Part shown: positions 40,502 through 50,311 of the stretch, one piece after another
Layout of the letters: every line of letters begins with the position of its first letter
How positions within the stretch are numbered: position 1 is the first letter of the stretch
Source of the DNA: Gilliamella sp. Pra-s52
GTDB lineage: Bacteria > Pseudomonadota > Gammaproteobacteria > Enterobacterales > Orbaceae
NCBI RefSeq assembly: GCF_009795805.1
Contig: NZ_WTEY01000008.1
Span: forward strand, 38,758 to 102,757
Length of the DNA stretch: 64,000 nucleotides
Direction: 5' to 3'
The notes under the pieces: model-generated
What the model was told of the DNA's origin: nothing
Database searches by the model: none
Seen by the model: the letters and a program-made list of their open reading frames with translations, nothing else
Position numbers and translations under genes: made by a program

Positions 40502-41587
40502 TTAAGCTTTAGCTGATTGCGGTTTTCTTTGAGTAAGTGGGTTTGCTAATTGGCTATTCATTTTTTGTAGTAGTTGTTCGGTTGTTTCCCAATTGATACA
40601 AGCATCCGTTACTGATACGCCATATTTGAAGTTTTCTTGTGGTTGTTCAGACGATTGATTGCCTTCAAATAAGTTACTTTCAATCATCACTCCAATAATC
40701 GAATTATTACCTTTTTCGATTTGCTTAATAATTGAGTCGGCAACAATTGGTTGATTACGGTAATCTTTATTGGAGTTTGCGTGGCTACAGTCAATCATTA
40801 AGTTAGGTAATAATCCTGCTTTTTGCATTTGCTCTTCACATAATGATACGCTTTGTGCATCATAGTTAGGTGTTTTTCCACCACGCAAAATAACATGTCC
40901 GTGTGGGTTGCCTAAAGTTTGTAAAACGGTTACTTGTCCTTGTTGGTTGATGCCCACAAAGCGATGCGCCATTGATGCTGATTTCATGGCGTTAATAGCA
41001 ACATCTAAACAGCCATCGGTGCCATTTTTAAAGCCGACTGGCATTGATAGACCTGATGCCATTTCTCTATGTGTTTGCGATTCAGTGGTTCTTGCGCCAA
41101 TGGCTGCCCAACTGATTAAATCACCAATATATTGTGGCGTGTTTGGATCTAATGCTTCTGTTGCAATTGGTAATCCAATTTTGGTGATGTCGAGTAATAA
41201 TTTACGTGCTTTTTTAAGTCCGTGTTCAATGTCAAATGAACTATCCATGTGAGGGTCGTTAATCATGCCTTTCCAGCCGACAGTTGTGCGTGGTTTTTCG
41301 AAGTAAACGCGCATAACAATAAATAGGTGGTCTTTGACTTCATCTGATAGTTTTTTTAATTTATGGGCATATTCAATCGCCGCAATAGGATCGTGAATAG
41401 AGCAAGGACCACAAACAATTAGTAAACGGTGATCTCGGCGTTCTAAAATATCGACAATGGTTTGTCTTGATGAAGCAATTTGGTTTTCAAGTTCATGAGA
41501 TAGCGGATAAAGTTTTTTTATCTCTTCGGGGGTAACTAGCATGTGTTCATCTCTAATTCGGATATTATTTAGTGTATCTTTTAACAT
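40502..41587 (-). CDS. aroF: 3-deoxy-7-phosphoheptulonate synthase, AroF type (Tyr-sensitive)
   Basis: This DAHP synthase condenses PEP with erythrose 4-phosphate, the first step of aromatic amino acid synthesis. The ATG at 41587 follows AAGGAAAG and gives 361 residues starting MLKDTLNNIRIRDEHMLVTPEE, closest to E. coli AroF (MQKDALNNVHITDEQVLMTPEQ) rather than AroG or AroH. Motifs include CGPCSIHD, MRVYFEKPRTTVGWKG, GARTTESQTHREMASGLSMPVGFKNGTDG and DCSHANSNKDYRNQP. The upstream region has three TyrR boxes, supporting repression with tyrosine as for E. coli aroF. tyrA, its E. coli partner, is not adjacent: purL follows convergently. Confidence 0.95.
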   Translation of the reverse strand: MLKDTLNNIRIRDEHMLVTPEEIKKLYPLSHELENQIASSRQTIVDILERRDHRLLIVCGPCSIHDPIAAIEYAHKLKKLSDEVKDHLFIVMRVYFEKPRTTVGWKGMINDPHMDSSFDIEHGLKKARKLLLDITKIGLPIATEALDPNTPQYIGDLISWAAIGARTTESQTHREMASGLSMPVGFKNGTDGCLDVAINAMKSASMAHRFVGINQQGQVTVLQTLGNPHGHVILRGGKTPNYDAQSVSLCEEQMQKAGLLPNLMIDCSHANSNKDYRNQPIVADSIIKQIEKGNNSIIGVMIESNLFEGNQSSEQPQENFKYGVSVTDACINWETTEQLLQKMNSQLANPLTQRKPQSAKA

Positions 41588-41625
41588 TTTTGCTTTCCTT
41601 GTTAAAATCATTTTATTATTTTATA

Positions 41626-41643
41626 TGTAAAATATTAATTACA
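41626..41643. promoter_or_regulatory. TyrR box 1 of aroF
   Basis: TGTAAAATATTAATTACA matches TGTAAA-N6-TTTACA except for one base. It is the box closest to the aroF start, 39 bases upstream, and probably overlaps the promoter. Confidence 0.7.
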
Positions 41644-41656
41644 TAAACGTGTATAA

Positions 41657-41674
41657 TGTAAACACAAAATTACA
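41657..41674. promoter_or_regulatory. TyrR box 2 of aroF
   Basis: TGTAAACACAAAATTACA matches TGTAAA-N6-TTTACA except for one base. Its centre is 31 bases from the box 1 centre, so both lie on the same face of the helix. Confidence 0.7.
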
Positions 41675-41741
41675 TGATAGTAAATCAAATTTTCAATTAT
41701 TAATCAGCTTTCATTAGGTTTGTTGTTATTTAGTTGTTTGT

Positions 41742-41759
41742 TGTAAATTTAAATTTACA
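41742..41759. promoter_or_regulatory. TyrR box 3 of aroF (perfect consensus)
   Basis: TGTAAATTTAAATTTACA is a perfect palindrome and matches the TyrR consensus at every fixed position. It lies 155 bases upstream of the aroF ATG, in the gap after aroB. It completes a three-box array like the one known at E. coli aroF. Confidence 0.8.
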
Positions 41760-41899
41760 TTTTAATGATGTGGAAGTTTATGTGTTTTGATTGCATACGT
41801 GTTTTATATTGAGGCGCTTATCTTTAAGCTAGGTTGCCTTAGCTTAACGATAATAAAGTGGTTTATTGATGGCTAGTATACTTGAGATTATGGTGAATA

Positions 41900-42979
41900 T
41901 TAAACGTTAGCAATAGACGCTAATACGATACTTTTATCAATGCCATCCATCACCTCAACATGCCCAATTTTAGTGGGTACAACGAGTCGTAATTGTCCAG
42001 ATAGTACTTTTTTGTCTCGTAACATGTGTGGAAGGTAAGATTCAATCGGCATTTTTTCTGGTCTGTTAACAGGTAGTTTAGCACGTATTAGCAAGTTTTT
42101 GATTCGATCAAGATCTGCTTGTGTTAGTTTACCGAGTAATTTGGCAGTTTGAGCAGCCATTAACATTCCCACACTGACAGCTTCGCCATGTAGCCAGTTT
42201 CCATAGCCTAACTCTGCTTCTATGGCATGACCATAAGTGTGACCAAGATTTAAAATCGCACGCATGTTTTGTTCTGTTTCGTCGGCAGCAACCACTTTTG
42301 CTTTTAGTTCGCAACAGCGATAAATACAGTAACTAAGCGCATTACTGTCTAGGTTGAGTAAATCTTCAATATGCTGTTCTAACCAATTGAAGAATTCAGT
42401 ATCTAAAATAATGCCATATTTTATGACTTCGGCAAGTCCTGCTGACAGTTCTCTTTGTGGTAAGGTTTTTAAGCAGTTGAGGTCAATAACCACCGCTTGA
42501 GGTTGGTAAAAGGCTCCAATCATATTTTTACCAAGCGGATGATTAATTGCTGTTTTACCGCCAACCGATGAGTCAACTTGGGAAAGTAGCGTGGTTGGTA
42601 CTTGAATAAATTTAATTCCACGTTGGTAAGCGGAGGCAGCAAATCCAGCAATATCCCCGATGACGCCTCCACCAAGAGCAATAAGAATTGAGCTACGAGT
42701 ATGGTTATTAGCAAGTAGAGCCGTAAGAATGGTGTTCCATGTTTCCATAGTTTTATACTGTTCACCATCGGGAACAACGACAGAATCCGTCTTTACACCT
42801 TGCTTTTCAAGCATATTAATCACTGTCTGCAAATAAAGTGGGGCGATCGTTTCATTTGTTGCGATGAGTACGCGTTGACCTGTTTGAAGTTTAAAATGTT
42901 CGAATTCAGTAATGAGATTTTCACCAATTGCGATCGGATAACTACGTTTTGCTAACGCCACATTTAATATTTTTTGCAT
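41900..42979 (-). CDS. aroB: 3-dehydroquinate synthase
   Basis: AroB converts DAHP to 3-dehydroquinate with NAD and a divalent metal, the step after AroF. The 359-residue length is close to E. coli (362). Motifs are [51 protein letters not shown], the Glu of [10 protein letters not shown] and the His pair in [11 protein letters not shown] and WLHGEAV. It lies upstream of aroF on the same strand with a 312-base gap, so the first two shikimate-pathway steps are neighbours, but TyrR boxes lie only before aroF. It is not followed by dam or aroK as in E. coli. Confidence 0.97.
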   Translation of the reverse strand: MQKILNVALAKRSYPIAIGENLITEFEHFKLQTGQRVLIATNETIAPLYLQTVINMLEKQGVKTDSVVVPDGEQYKTMETWNTILTALLANNHTRSSILIALGGGVIGDIAGFAASAYQRGIKFIQVPTTLLSQVDSSVGGKTAINHPLGKNMIGAFYQPQAVVIDLNCLKTLPQRELSAGLAEVIKYGIILDTEFFNWLEQHIEDLLNLDSNALSYCIYRCCELKAKVVAADETEQNMRAILNLGHTYGHAIEAELGYGNWLHGEAVSVGMLMAAQTAKLLGKLTQADLDRIKNLLIRAKLPVNRPEKMPIESYLPHMLRDKKVLSGQLRLVVPTKIGHVEVMDGIDKSIVLASIANV

Positions 42980-43099
42980 ATTAATTTCCAGACAAGTCTA
43001 AGCTGATTTATTGTTGCATGTTAGCGATAAAACAGTGGCAGTGCAACTTAGAATCATTTAAACTTATCAACAATTTTGATTTGTGATATTGAATTTTAT

Positions 43100-44704
43100 A
43101 TGTCTATTGTTTTAGTACAGAAAAATTGGCGCTTGGGCGATATAGAAGGTAACGCTAAGCAGATAATGGAACTGACTCGCCATCACTCATCCGATGATCT
43201 TCTTATTTTTTCAGAACTTGCTTTGTGTGGTTATCCCCCTGAAGATTTAGTTTATCGCACTGATTTTAAAGATCGTTGTCAAAAGGCTTTAGCTTTAATT
43301 GAGCAAGCCAGTAAGCATTGTGCGGTTATTGTTGGACATCCACATTGGCAAGATGAGCTACTTTATAATGCACTGTCGTTTTTTTGTGATGGGAAATTGC
43401 TAGCTTGCTATCATAAACAGTTACTACCTAATTATGATGTCTTTGATGAGAAGCGTTATTTTACTGCAGGTAACCAAACGTGTGTTGTGAACTTTAAAGG
43501 TCAAAAGATTGGCTTGTTAATTTGTGAAGATCTTTGGCAAAACCAGCCAATTGATGATATTAAACGTGCTCAAGCTGATTTTGTAGTTGCAATTAATGCT
43601 TCGCCTTATGATTATGAAAAACAGCAACAACGATATGATTTGGTTAAATACCATGCTAAACGCACAAGTTTACCCATTGTTTATGTCAACCAAATTGGGG
43701 GGCAAGATGAGTTGGTTTTTGATGGATGTTCTTTTGCTTGTAATAAACAAGGTGAGGTTATTTGTCAACTTCAAGCATTTCAAGAAGATATAGCTATTTT
43801 AGATTTTACAAAAGCTCATAATGTAATAACCCCAAAACCAAAATTAGAAGAAGCTATTTTAGCTTCAGTCTATGATGCGTTAGTGCTAGCAACGCGAGAT
43901 TATATTACTAAAAATGGCTTTGAAGGTGCTGTTTTAGGTCTTTCAGGCGGAATTGATTCTGCTCTAACACTAGCAATTGCTGTCGATGCTTTAGGTAAAG
44001 ATAAAGTGCAAGCTGTGATGATGCCGTTTCGTTATACTGCTGATATAAGTATTGCTGACGCTAAGGAAGAAGCAGAAATATTAGGGGTCGAATTTGATAT
44101 TGTTTCTATTGAGTCGATGTTTGATGCGTTTATGTCATCGTTAACTCCGCTGTTTTTAGGCTCTGCAAAAGATACCACAGAGGAAAACTTGCAAGCACGC
44201 TGTCGAGGTGTGATTTTAATGGCACTCTCCAACAAACGTCGAAGACTGGTACTGACAACAGGGAATAAAAGCGAAATGTCAGTCGGTTATGCAACGCTTT
44301 ATGGCGATATGGCGGGTGGTTTTGATGTGCTTAAAGATGTGCCTAAAACTATGGTATTTGCATTATCAAAATATCGAAATACGCGTTCTTATGTGATTCC
44401 TGAACGGGTAATCACTCGGCCACCTTCAGCAGAGCTAGCACCCGATCAGAAAGATGAAGACAGTTTACCGCCATATGATGTTTTAGATGGAATTTTGAAA
44501 GGGTATGTTGAACTTGATCTTTCCATTGAACAACTTGTTGCACAAGGTTATGATGAAGTGACAATAAGGCGGGTTATTAAGTTGGTTGATATCAATGAGT
44601 ATAAACGTCGTCAATCTGCAATTGGTCCTAAAATTACAGCTCGTAATTTTGGTAAAGGTCGACGATATCCTATTACTTCAGCTTTTGGATTTAAAAATTG
44701 GTAA
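43100..44704 (+). CDS. nadE: Glutamine-dependent NAD+ synthetase
   Basis: This makes NAD from deamido-NAD using glutamine. The ATG at 43100 gives 534 residues starting MSIVLVQKNWRLGDIEGN; a TTG eight codons upstream is less likely. The N-terminal nitrilase domain has the Glu-Lys-Cys triad (SELALCGYPPEDL, KQLLPNYDVFDEKRYF, LICEDLWQ) and the C-terminal synthetase domain has the P-loop LSGGIDSALTLAIA and TGNKSEMSVGYATLYGDMAGG. It is the two-domain type rather than the NH3-dependent E. coli type. glnB starts 23 bases later, so the pair is probably cotranscribed. Confidence 0.95.
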   Translation: MSIVLVQKNWRLGDIEGNAKQIMELTRHHSSDDLLIFSELALCGYPPEDLVYRTDFKDRCQKALALIEQASKHCAVIVGHPHWQDELLYNALSFFCDGKLLACYHKQLLPNYDVFDEKRYFTAGNQTCVVNFKGQKIGLLICEDLWQNQPIDDIKRAQADFVVAINASPYDYEKQQQRYDLVKYHAKRTSLPIVYVNQIGGQDELVFDGCSFACNKQGEVICQLQAFQEDIAILDFTKAHNVITPKPKLEEAILASVYDALVLATRDYITKNGFEGAVLGLSGGIDSALTLAIAVDALGKDKVQAVMMPFRYTADISIADAKEEAEILGVEFDIVSIESMFDAFMSSLTPLFLGSAKDTTEENLQARCRGVILMALSNKRRRLVLTTGNKSEMSVGYATLYGDMAGGFDVLKDVPKTMVFALSKYRNTRSYVIPERVITRPPSAELAPDQKDEDSLPPYDVLDGILKGYVELDLSIEQLVAQGYDEVTIRRVIKLVDINEYKRRQSAIGPKITARNFGKGRRYPITSAFGFKNW

Positions 44705-44715
44705 TCTTGAATTAA

Positions 44716-45066
<351 letters not shown>

Positions 45067-45073
45067 ATTAATA

Positions 45074-45697
45074 TTATTGAATATCTGGTCGTTCTTGTTT
45101 TAATAATGTTGGTGTTACAATACCTTGAATAGAACAAACAAGAAGGTTCATATTTGGTCCTTTTTCAAGTAATAATAGCTTTTCGGTCGTATCCGGTGCA
45201 GGAATGGTTTTGACACCAACAACCGTACCGGTATTTTTATGCCAAACTTGAATGTCGTCATTAATACTGCGAATCATTGGATTTCCAATATAAAGAAGGT
45301 TGTCTTCCATGTTTTTCCAATCTACTCCGTTTAATGTTTCTTTTATTTGATTAATATCATTGTCAATGATAAATCCCCAAAAATAATATTTCCCTATTTT
45401 GCCAAGATCCATAGAACTATCATAATAACCTGTGATTGTTAGGTCTTTGTAAGTTATTGGCGTTTTGAAATAGACATAGTTTTTGTCTGCATTGGAGCGA
45501 TTTTCAATGGATATATAAGCTTGATTTTTTTCAAAAATTTTAATGCTTGTGTGTTTTTCTAAATCTTCTTTATTGGTGTAAACAACTTTAAAAAAATCAG
45601 GGGTACATTGTATTAATGAGTCAATTAACGGTAATGTATCGGCAGATGCAGTAAAAGAGTAAAATATAACAAATAGAGCAATAAATTTTTTTATCAT
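45074..45697 (-). CDS. Secreted protein of unknown function
   Basis: The frame opens with TTG at 45715, but ATG 45697 gives a classical signal peptide (MIKKFIALFVIFYSFTASA then DTLP), so 207 residues are called. No strong Shine-Dalgarno sequence is visible for either start. The mature protein is about 190 residues with two cysteines (IQCTPDF near the N-terminus and VCSIQG near the C-terminus) that could form a disulphide, and mixed beta-strand-like sequence. I do not recognise the family. It is convergent to glnB with seven bases between, and divergent from sxy across a 339-base AT-rich gap. Confidence 0.65.
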   Translation of the reverse strand: MIKKFIALFVIFYSFTASADTLPLIDSLIQCTPDFFKVVYTNKEDLEKHTSIKIFEKNQAYISIENRSNADKNYVYFKTPITYKDLTITGYYDSSMDLGKIGKYYFWGFIIDNDINQIKETLNGVDWKNMEDNLLYIGNPMIRSINDDIQVWHKNTGTVVGVKTIPAPDTTEKLLLLEKGPNMNLLVCSIQGIVTPTLLKQERPDIQ

Positions 45698-45715
45698 TTT
45701 GATTGGATTTGACAA

Positions 45716-46036
45716 AAATTAAGTACCATTGAGTTAAATGCTTCCGATTGTATAATTATTACAACATAATAACAATGTTAATGCGGTTTTTCTTTTTAAG
45801 TATTGTTAAAAATTGTTAAGATTTGCTGTTTGTTTGAGGGTGTTTTTTACAAAAGTTAATTTAATTTCATAAAAATATAATTTATCAAGTAATAATGCAT
45901 TTTATCTCTATATATGGAAGATAGATCGCATAATTCTGAATTTATTTAGAAATTGTTTGAATATAAAACAACTATAATTTAGATTAATTAGTAAGTTATT
46001 TTGGTTGCTTAATAAAGTTAAAAATGGAAATTGATT
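45716..46036. other. AT-rich divergent gap upstream of sxy/tfoX
   Basis: I see no gene here. A TATAAT at 45973-45978 could be a -10 for sxy with a leader near 58 bases, and direct repeats of ATTGTTAA occur near 45800-45825. No clear CRP site (TGTGA-N6-TCACA) is visible. The unusual length may hold regulation of sxy. Confidence 0.45.
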
Positions 46037-46663
46037 ATGTGTTCAACATTTGCAAATCGAATTTTAACAGAGCTTTCTGATGTTAAAGATATTTCAATTA
46101 AAACATTTTTTGGTGGATTTAGCGTTAATAGTGAAGATATCATGTTTGGCTGGATTACCCAAAAAAACTTTTATTTAAGAGGTCATTCCGATTATCGTTC
46201 ACTTTTTGTTGATTTAGGTATGCAGCCGTTAAGCATAACAATGGGTATGTCAACTAAATTACTTGATTACTATAGAGTTGGTGATGCGCTTTTTAAGGAT
46301 CATGAAAAGTTACTTGCTATGGTAAAAATGGTGATTGAGTATACGAAAAAAGAGCAATATGAAAAAAGTGAAATTAAAGCAAAACGAATAAAAGAGTTGC
46401 CAAATATGACTTTGTCATTGGAAAGATTATTGTGCAGTGTCGGAATCAAGGATGTTAAAACACTACAAGAAGTAGGTTATTTAAATGCATATTATAAAAT
46501 AAAACAAAAAAAAGAGACGATTTCAATTAATATACTGTTTGCTTTATATAGTTCGTTACATAAATTTCATGTTGCTACATTATCTAACGAAACTAAAAAA
46601 GAAATTGAACTTGAATATCAATGTTTTGTAAATCAAGTTGATAATAATTCGCATAAAAAATAA
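46037..46663 (+). CDS. sxy: Competence regulator TfoX/Sxy
   Basis: Sxy/TfoX acts with CRP at CRP-S sites to switch on DNA-uptake genes. The ATG at 46037 gives 208 residues. The N-terminal TfoX_N domain (FGGFSVNSEDIMFGWITQKNFYLRG) and the C-terminal TfoX_C helix-hairpin-helix part (LPNMTLSLERLLCSVGIKDVKTLQEVGYLNAYYKI) are both present. Length and order match enterobacterial and Pasteurellaceae Sxy. It is a single gene with a long AT-rich upstream region that could carry regulation, and it implies that the organism may have DNA-uptake genes elsewhere. Confidence 0.88.
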   Translation: MCSTFANRILTELSDVKDISIKTFFGGFSVNSEDIMFGWITQKNFYLRGHSDYRSLFVDLGMQPLSITMGMSTKLLDYYRVGDALFKDHEKLLAMVKMVIEYTKKEQYEKSEIKAKRIKELPNMTLSLERLLCSVGIKDVKTLQEVGYLNAYYKIKQKKETISINILFALYSSLHKFHVATLSNETKKEIELEYQCFVNQVDNNSHKK

Positions 46664-46777
46664 CTTTTGTGTGTAGTACCGATTAACGTGTATTCGCTAT
46701 CTGATAATGGTACTCAAGAGTAACTATTATTTATTGCATTTTCAGATAGCTTTTAATTGCTATTATTATTTAGTTAA

Positions 46778-48007
46778 CTAGTTTGTTGGTTTTCTTCGCG
46801 GTGGACGTCTGAAAGGCTTTGGAGTTGGTAGATCAACCAATAGCGCAGAAGGATCATACTGGCTAACTGGAATAGTATGCTCAATTGCTTTTTCAATTGC
46901 AGGTAAATTTTGTGAATAACGTTCGCAAGCTAGTGAAATTGAGTAACCATCTGCGCCAGCACGTCCGGTTCGTCCAATTCGATGTCGATAATCATCGCAA
47001 TCATCCGGCAGATCATAATTGAAGACGTGAGTAACGTTAGGTATATGTAATCCTCGTGCCGCGACGTCGGTGGCAACTAAGATGTCAAGATTACCTTGTG
47101 TAAATTGCTCTAAAATAGAAAGTCGTTTTTTCTGAGCAATGTCGCCAGTTAGTAGTCCAACACGGTGTCCATCGGCAATAAGATGTCGCCAAATTTTTTC
47201 ACAAGTGACTTTGGTGTTAGCAAATACAATACAACGGTCAGGCCACTCTTCTTCAATAAGGGTCTGTAAAAGAGCTAATTTATCTTCATTCGATGGGAAA
47301 AATAGTTCTTCTTTTATGCGGTGACCAATTTTTTGTTCTGGCTCAACTTCTACATATTCTGGGTTGTTCATATATTCAAAAGCTAATTCGCGCACATTAT
47401 GGGTCAACGTTGCAGAAAATAACATAGTTAGTCTTTTTTGTGGAGGCGTCATATGTTTGAAAATCCAACGGATATCGCGGATAAATCCTAAATCAAACAT
47501 ACGATCTGCTTCGTCTAAGACTACAACTTGAATTGCTTCTAGATTAATGTAATTTTGTTTCGCATAATCAATTAACCTTCCCGTTGTTGCAATTAAAATA
47601 TCGACGCCAGTAGAGAGCATTTTTAATTGCTTATCATAGCCATCACCACCAAAAGCAAGACCCAGTTTAAGCCCTGTTTCTTCTGATAAACGTTCAGCGT
47701 CATGGTATATTTGCACAACTAATTCGCGTGTTGGGGCAATAATGATAGCTCTTGGTTGATTAGTTTGGTGATCAGGTAACGGTTCATGATTCAACAAGTA
47801 ATTAAATGTTGATGCCAAAAACGCCATGGTTTTGCCCGTTCCTGTTTGCCCTTGCCCAGCAATATCTATTCCTTTAGAGGTTAGCGGTAATGTCTTTTCT
47901 TGAATAGGAGTACAATAAACAAATTCATTTTTCTCAAGTGCTTTTAACACTAAAGGATGAAGAGGAAATTGGCTAAAAGTTGTTTTGGTAAGATATGATT
48001 GAATCAT
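46778..48007 (-). CDS. rhlB: ATP-dependent RNA helicase RhlB
   Basis: RhlB is the degradosome DEAD-box helicase. The ATG at 48007 gives 409 residues aligning with the E. coli start ([24 protein letters not shown]); the frame runs on to 48070 without need. Motifs are GQTGTGKT (I), PTREL (Ia), [12 protein letters not shown] (LDEADRMF), SATL (III) and [10 protein letters not shown] (VI). The C-terminal extension ends in RPPRRKPTN, shorter than E. coli. It is divergent from trxA, as in enterics. Binding to RNase E cannot be judged from sequence alone. Confidence 0.95.
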   Translation of the reverse strand: MIQSYLTKTTFSQFPLHPLVLKALEKNEFVYCTPIQEKTLPLTSKGIDIAGQGQTGTGKTMAFLASTFNYLLNHEPLPDHQTNQPRAIIIAPTRELVVQIYHDAERLSEETGLKLGLAFGGDGYDKQLKMLSTGVDILIATTGRLIDYAKQNYINLEAIQVVVLDEADRMFDLGFIRDIRWIFKHMTPPQKRLTMLFSATLTHNVRELAFEYMNNPEYVEVEPEQKIGHRIKEELFFPSNEDKLALLQTLIEEEWPDRCIVFANTKVTCEKIWRHLIADGHRVGLLTGDIAQKKRLSILEQFTQGNLDILVATDVAARGLHIPNVTHVFNYDLPDDCDDYRHRIGRTGRAGADGYSISLACERYSQNLPAIEKAIEHTIPVSQYDPSALLVDLPTPKPFRRPPRRKPTN

Positions 48008-48160
48008 TGTGGTTGCGAATATAATTATCAGAATTACGGCATTATAACATACTAAACACAGTGACATCACTAATAATTATATCCTATTATACTAATTACT
48101 AGTAGAGGAAAGTGAAGTAATCTATTATTGAATAAAATTTGCAATATGTTGGAGAATAAA

Positions 48161-48487
48161 ATGAGTAATAATATCGTTCAGTTATCAGAAGTTACATTTG
48201 ATAAAACAATTAGTGAATCAACAAAACCTGTGCTTGTTGATTTTTGGGCTCCATGGTGTGGACCTTGTAAAATGGTTGCTCCGATTTTGGAAGAAATCGC
48301 TCAAGAATATGATGATAAAATTATTGTTGCTAAATTAAATGTTGAGGAAAACGCTAATGTAGCGCCTAAATTTGGTATTCGAGGTATTCCTACTTTATTG
48401 ATTTTTAAAAATGGGGAAGTTGTTGCAACTCAAGTGGGTGCGTTATCTAAGGCTCAACTTAAAAACTTTATCGATCCTCAATTATAA
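48161..48487 (+). CDS. trxA: Thioredoxin 1
   Basis: The 108-residue product is the general disulphide reductant thioredoxin. The active site is WCGPC with Cys33 and Cys36, and the cis-proline loop RGIPTLLIF is intact. GGAG lies six bases before the chosen ATG; an upstream frame start at 48128 is not used. It lies between divergent rhlB and downstream rho in the same order as E. coli. Confidence 0.97.
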   Translation: MSNNIVQLSEVTFDKTISESTKPVLVDFWAPWCGPCKMVAPILEEIAQEYDDKIIVAKLNVEENANVAPKFGIRGIPTLLIFKNGEVVATQVGALSKAQLKNFIDPQL

Positions 48488-48498
48488 TAAATATCTTA

Positions 48499-48540
48499 TA
48501 TTTAATAAGCTGGTATTTAATAAACTGGTATTTAATAAAC
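48499..48540 (+). repeat. 15-bp tandem repeat, about 2.8 copies
   Basis: TATTTAATAAGCTGG is followed by TATTTAATAAACTGG and then TATTTAATAAAC. It lies just after the trxA stop. Copy number may vary between strains. Confidence 0.8.
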
Positions 48541-48544
48541 ATAG

Positions 48545-48592
48545 TTAAGAGAGTGGTGAGTTATTCATTGCTCTTTGCTTTATTTTTTGGGT
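48545..48592 (+). terminator. Probable trxA terminator
   Basis: An imperfect stem with several G-U pairs forms between the AAGAGAGTGGTGA side and the TCATTGCTCTT side, followed by a T-rich tract ending in TTTTTT. The wobble pairs lower confidence. Confidence 0.45.
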
Positions 48593-48806
48593 TTTATTCA
48601 TCAGTATAAAGTGTTTGGTTTAATTAAATATAGACATGCTAATGTTTTTAGTGTAAATTGCTAGCCTCTTACAAATATTCCTTTCTAAAATTCATTGTTT
48701 TATTGGTAAAGTGATGAAATTCTATATTCAGATCTTCAATTATCACCAAAAGCTTAGCAATCGATTGAATTTATGCGTTGTAAGGGAAGGAGATTTTTAT
48801 AAGTAA

Positions 48807-48872
48807 ATGAAACAAATAGACAAAAAGAATATTAATTGCAAACATATCAATTTTATCCTCAAGAATTTTTAA
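48807..48872 (+). CDS. Possible 21-codon rho leader peptide
   Basis: ATG at 48807 opens 21 codons ([21 protein letters not shown]) and stops at 48872, four bases before the rho ATG. AAGGAG lies 14 bases before the ATG of this frame, which is a little far. rho itself has no good Shine-Dalgarno sequence, so coupling through this frame is plausible. The sequence is unlike E. coli RhoL. It could be chance. Confidence 0.35.
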   Translation: MKQIDKKNINCKHINFILKNF

Positions 48873-48876
48873 AATT

Positions 48877-50139
48877 ATGAATTTAACTGAATTAAAAAAC
48901 ACTTCTGTCTCTGAGCTTGTCACGCTTGGTGAAAAACAAATGGGCCTTGAAAATCTTGCCCGTCTTAGAAAACAAGACATCATTTTTGCAATCTTAAAAC
49001 AACATGCTAAAAGTGGTGAAGATATTTTTGGCGATGGTGTACTCGAAATTTTGCAAGATGGATTTGGATTTTTACGTTCAGCAGACAGCTCTTATTTAGC
49101 TGGACCTGATGATATTTATGTGTCACCAAGCCAGATTCGACGGTTTAATTTAAGGACTGGTGATACCATTGCAGGTAAAATTCGCCCACCAAAAGAAGGT
49201 GAACGTTATTTTGCTTTGTTAAAAGTCAATGAAGTTAATCACGATAAACCTGAAAATGCCCGCAATAAGATCCTTTTTGAAAACTTAACTCCACTCCACC
49301 CCAATTCCCGTTTACGTATGGAACGAGGTAATGGTTCAACAGAAGATATCACTGCAAGAGTACTTGATTTAGCATCCCCAATTGGTAAAGGGCAACGTGG
49401 TTTGATTGTTGCTCCGCCTAAAGCGGGTAAAACAATGCTTTTGCAAAATATTGCACAAAGTTTGGCTGTTAATCATCCTGAATGTGAATTAGTCGTATTG
49501 ATGATTGATGAACGTCCAGAAGAAGTTACCGAAATGCAACGTCTAGTTAAAGGTGAAGTGGTAGCGTCAACATTTGATGAACCAGCAGCAAGACACGTTC
49601 AAGTCGCTGAAATGGTTATTGAACGTGCAAAACGTTTAGTTGAACATAAAAAAGATGTGATTATTTTATTAGACTCGATCACACGTTTGGCGCGAGCATA
49701 CAATACAGTTGTTCCTTCATCAGGTAAAGTATTAACCGGTGGTGTGGATGCAAATGCGTTACACCGTCCAAAACGTTTTTTTGGTGCTGCTCGTAATGTC
49801 GAAGAAGGTGGTAGTTTAACTATTATTGCAACCGCATTGATTGATACTGGTTCTAAAATGGATGAAGTTATCTACGAAGAGTTTAAGGGTACGGGTAATA
49901 TGGAAGTTCATTTATCGCGTAAAATTGCTGAACGTCGTGTGTTCCCAGCAATTGACTTTAATCGTTCAGGTACACGTAAAGAAGATTTAATGACTTCGCC
50001 AGATGAACTACAAAAAATGTGGATCTTACGCAAAATTCTTAACCCAATGGGTGAGACTGATGCAATGGAATTTTTGATCGACAAACTTGCTATGACCAAA
50101 ACCAATGATGAATTTTTCGAAATGATGAAACGGTCATGA
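48877..50139 (+). CDS. rho: Transcription termination factor Rho
   Basis: Rho is the hexameric RNA helicase that ends transcription. The 420-residue length compares with 419 in E. coli. The N-terminal RNA-binding fold ([33 protein letters not shown]), Walker [13 protein letters not shown]-loop and R-loop regions ([51 protein letters not shown]) are present. Its own terminator follows at 50184-50211. The start has no clear Shine-Dalgarno sequence; coupling to a small frame upstream is possible. Confidence 0.98.
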   Translation: MNLTELKNTSVSELVTLGEKQMGLENLARLRKQDIIFAILKQHAKSGEDIFGDGVLEILQDGFGFLRSADSSYLAGPDDIYVSPSQIRRFNLRTGDTIAGKIRPPKEGERYFALLKVNEVNHDKPENARNKILFENLTPLHPNSRLRMERGNGSTEDITARVLDLASPIGKGQRGLIVAPPKAGKTMLLQNIAQSLAVNHPECELVVLMIDERPEEVTEMQRLVKGEVVASTFDEPAARHVQVAEMVIERAKRLVEHKKDVIILLDSITRLARAYNTVVPSSGKVLTGGVDANALHRPKRFFGAARNVEEGGSLTIIATALIDTGSKMDEVIYEEFKGTGNMEVHLSRKIAERRVFPAIDFNRSGTRKEDLMTSPDELQKMWILRKILNPMGETDAMEFLIDKLAMTKTNDEFFEMMKRS

Positions 50140-50183
50140 TTTATTCAATTGATAATAAATATCATTAAAGTAATGAAAAAGAG

Positions 50184-50211
50184 CCGTATTGTATTCTGAT
50201 ACGGTTTTTTT
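50184..50211 (+). terminator. Terminator after rho
   Basis: CCGTAT (50184-50189) pairs with ATACGG (50199-50204), followed directly by TTTTTTT. It is 44 bases past the rho stop. Confidence 0.85.
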
Positions 50212-50311
50212 ATGTAAAAATATAGTGTAGTTTATAAAACTTAATTAAGTTTTAGATGTTTTTAAAAACCTTATGGTTAAGGTTATAAAGGTTTAATAAA
50301 GGAGCCAAATC

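Larger units (their letters stand above)
48488..48876. other. trxA-rho intergenic leader region
   Basis: The 389-base gap contains a 15-base tandem repeat (48499-48540), a possible trxA terminator (48545-48592) and a possible 21-codon leader ORF (48807-48872) just before rho. No other gene is seen. In E. coli this gap holds rhoL and Rho autoregulates by early termination in its leader. Confidence 0.5.
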
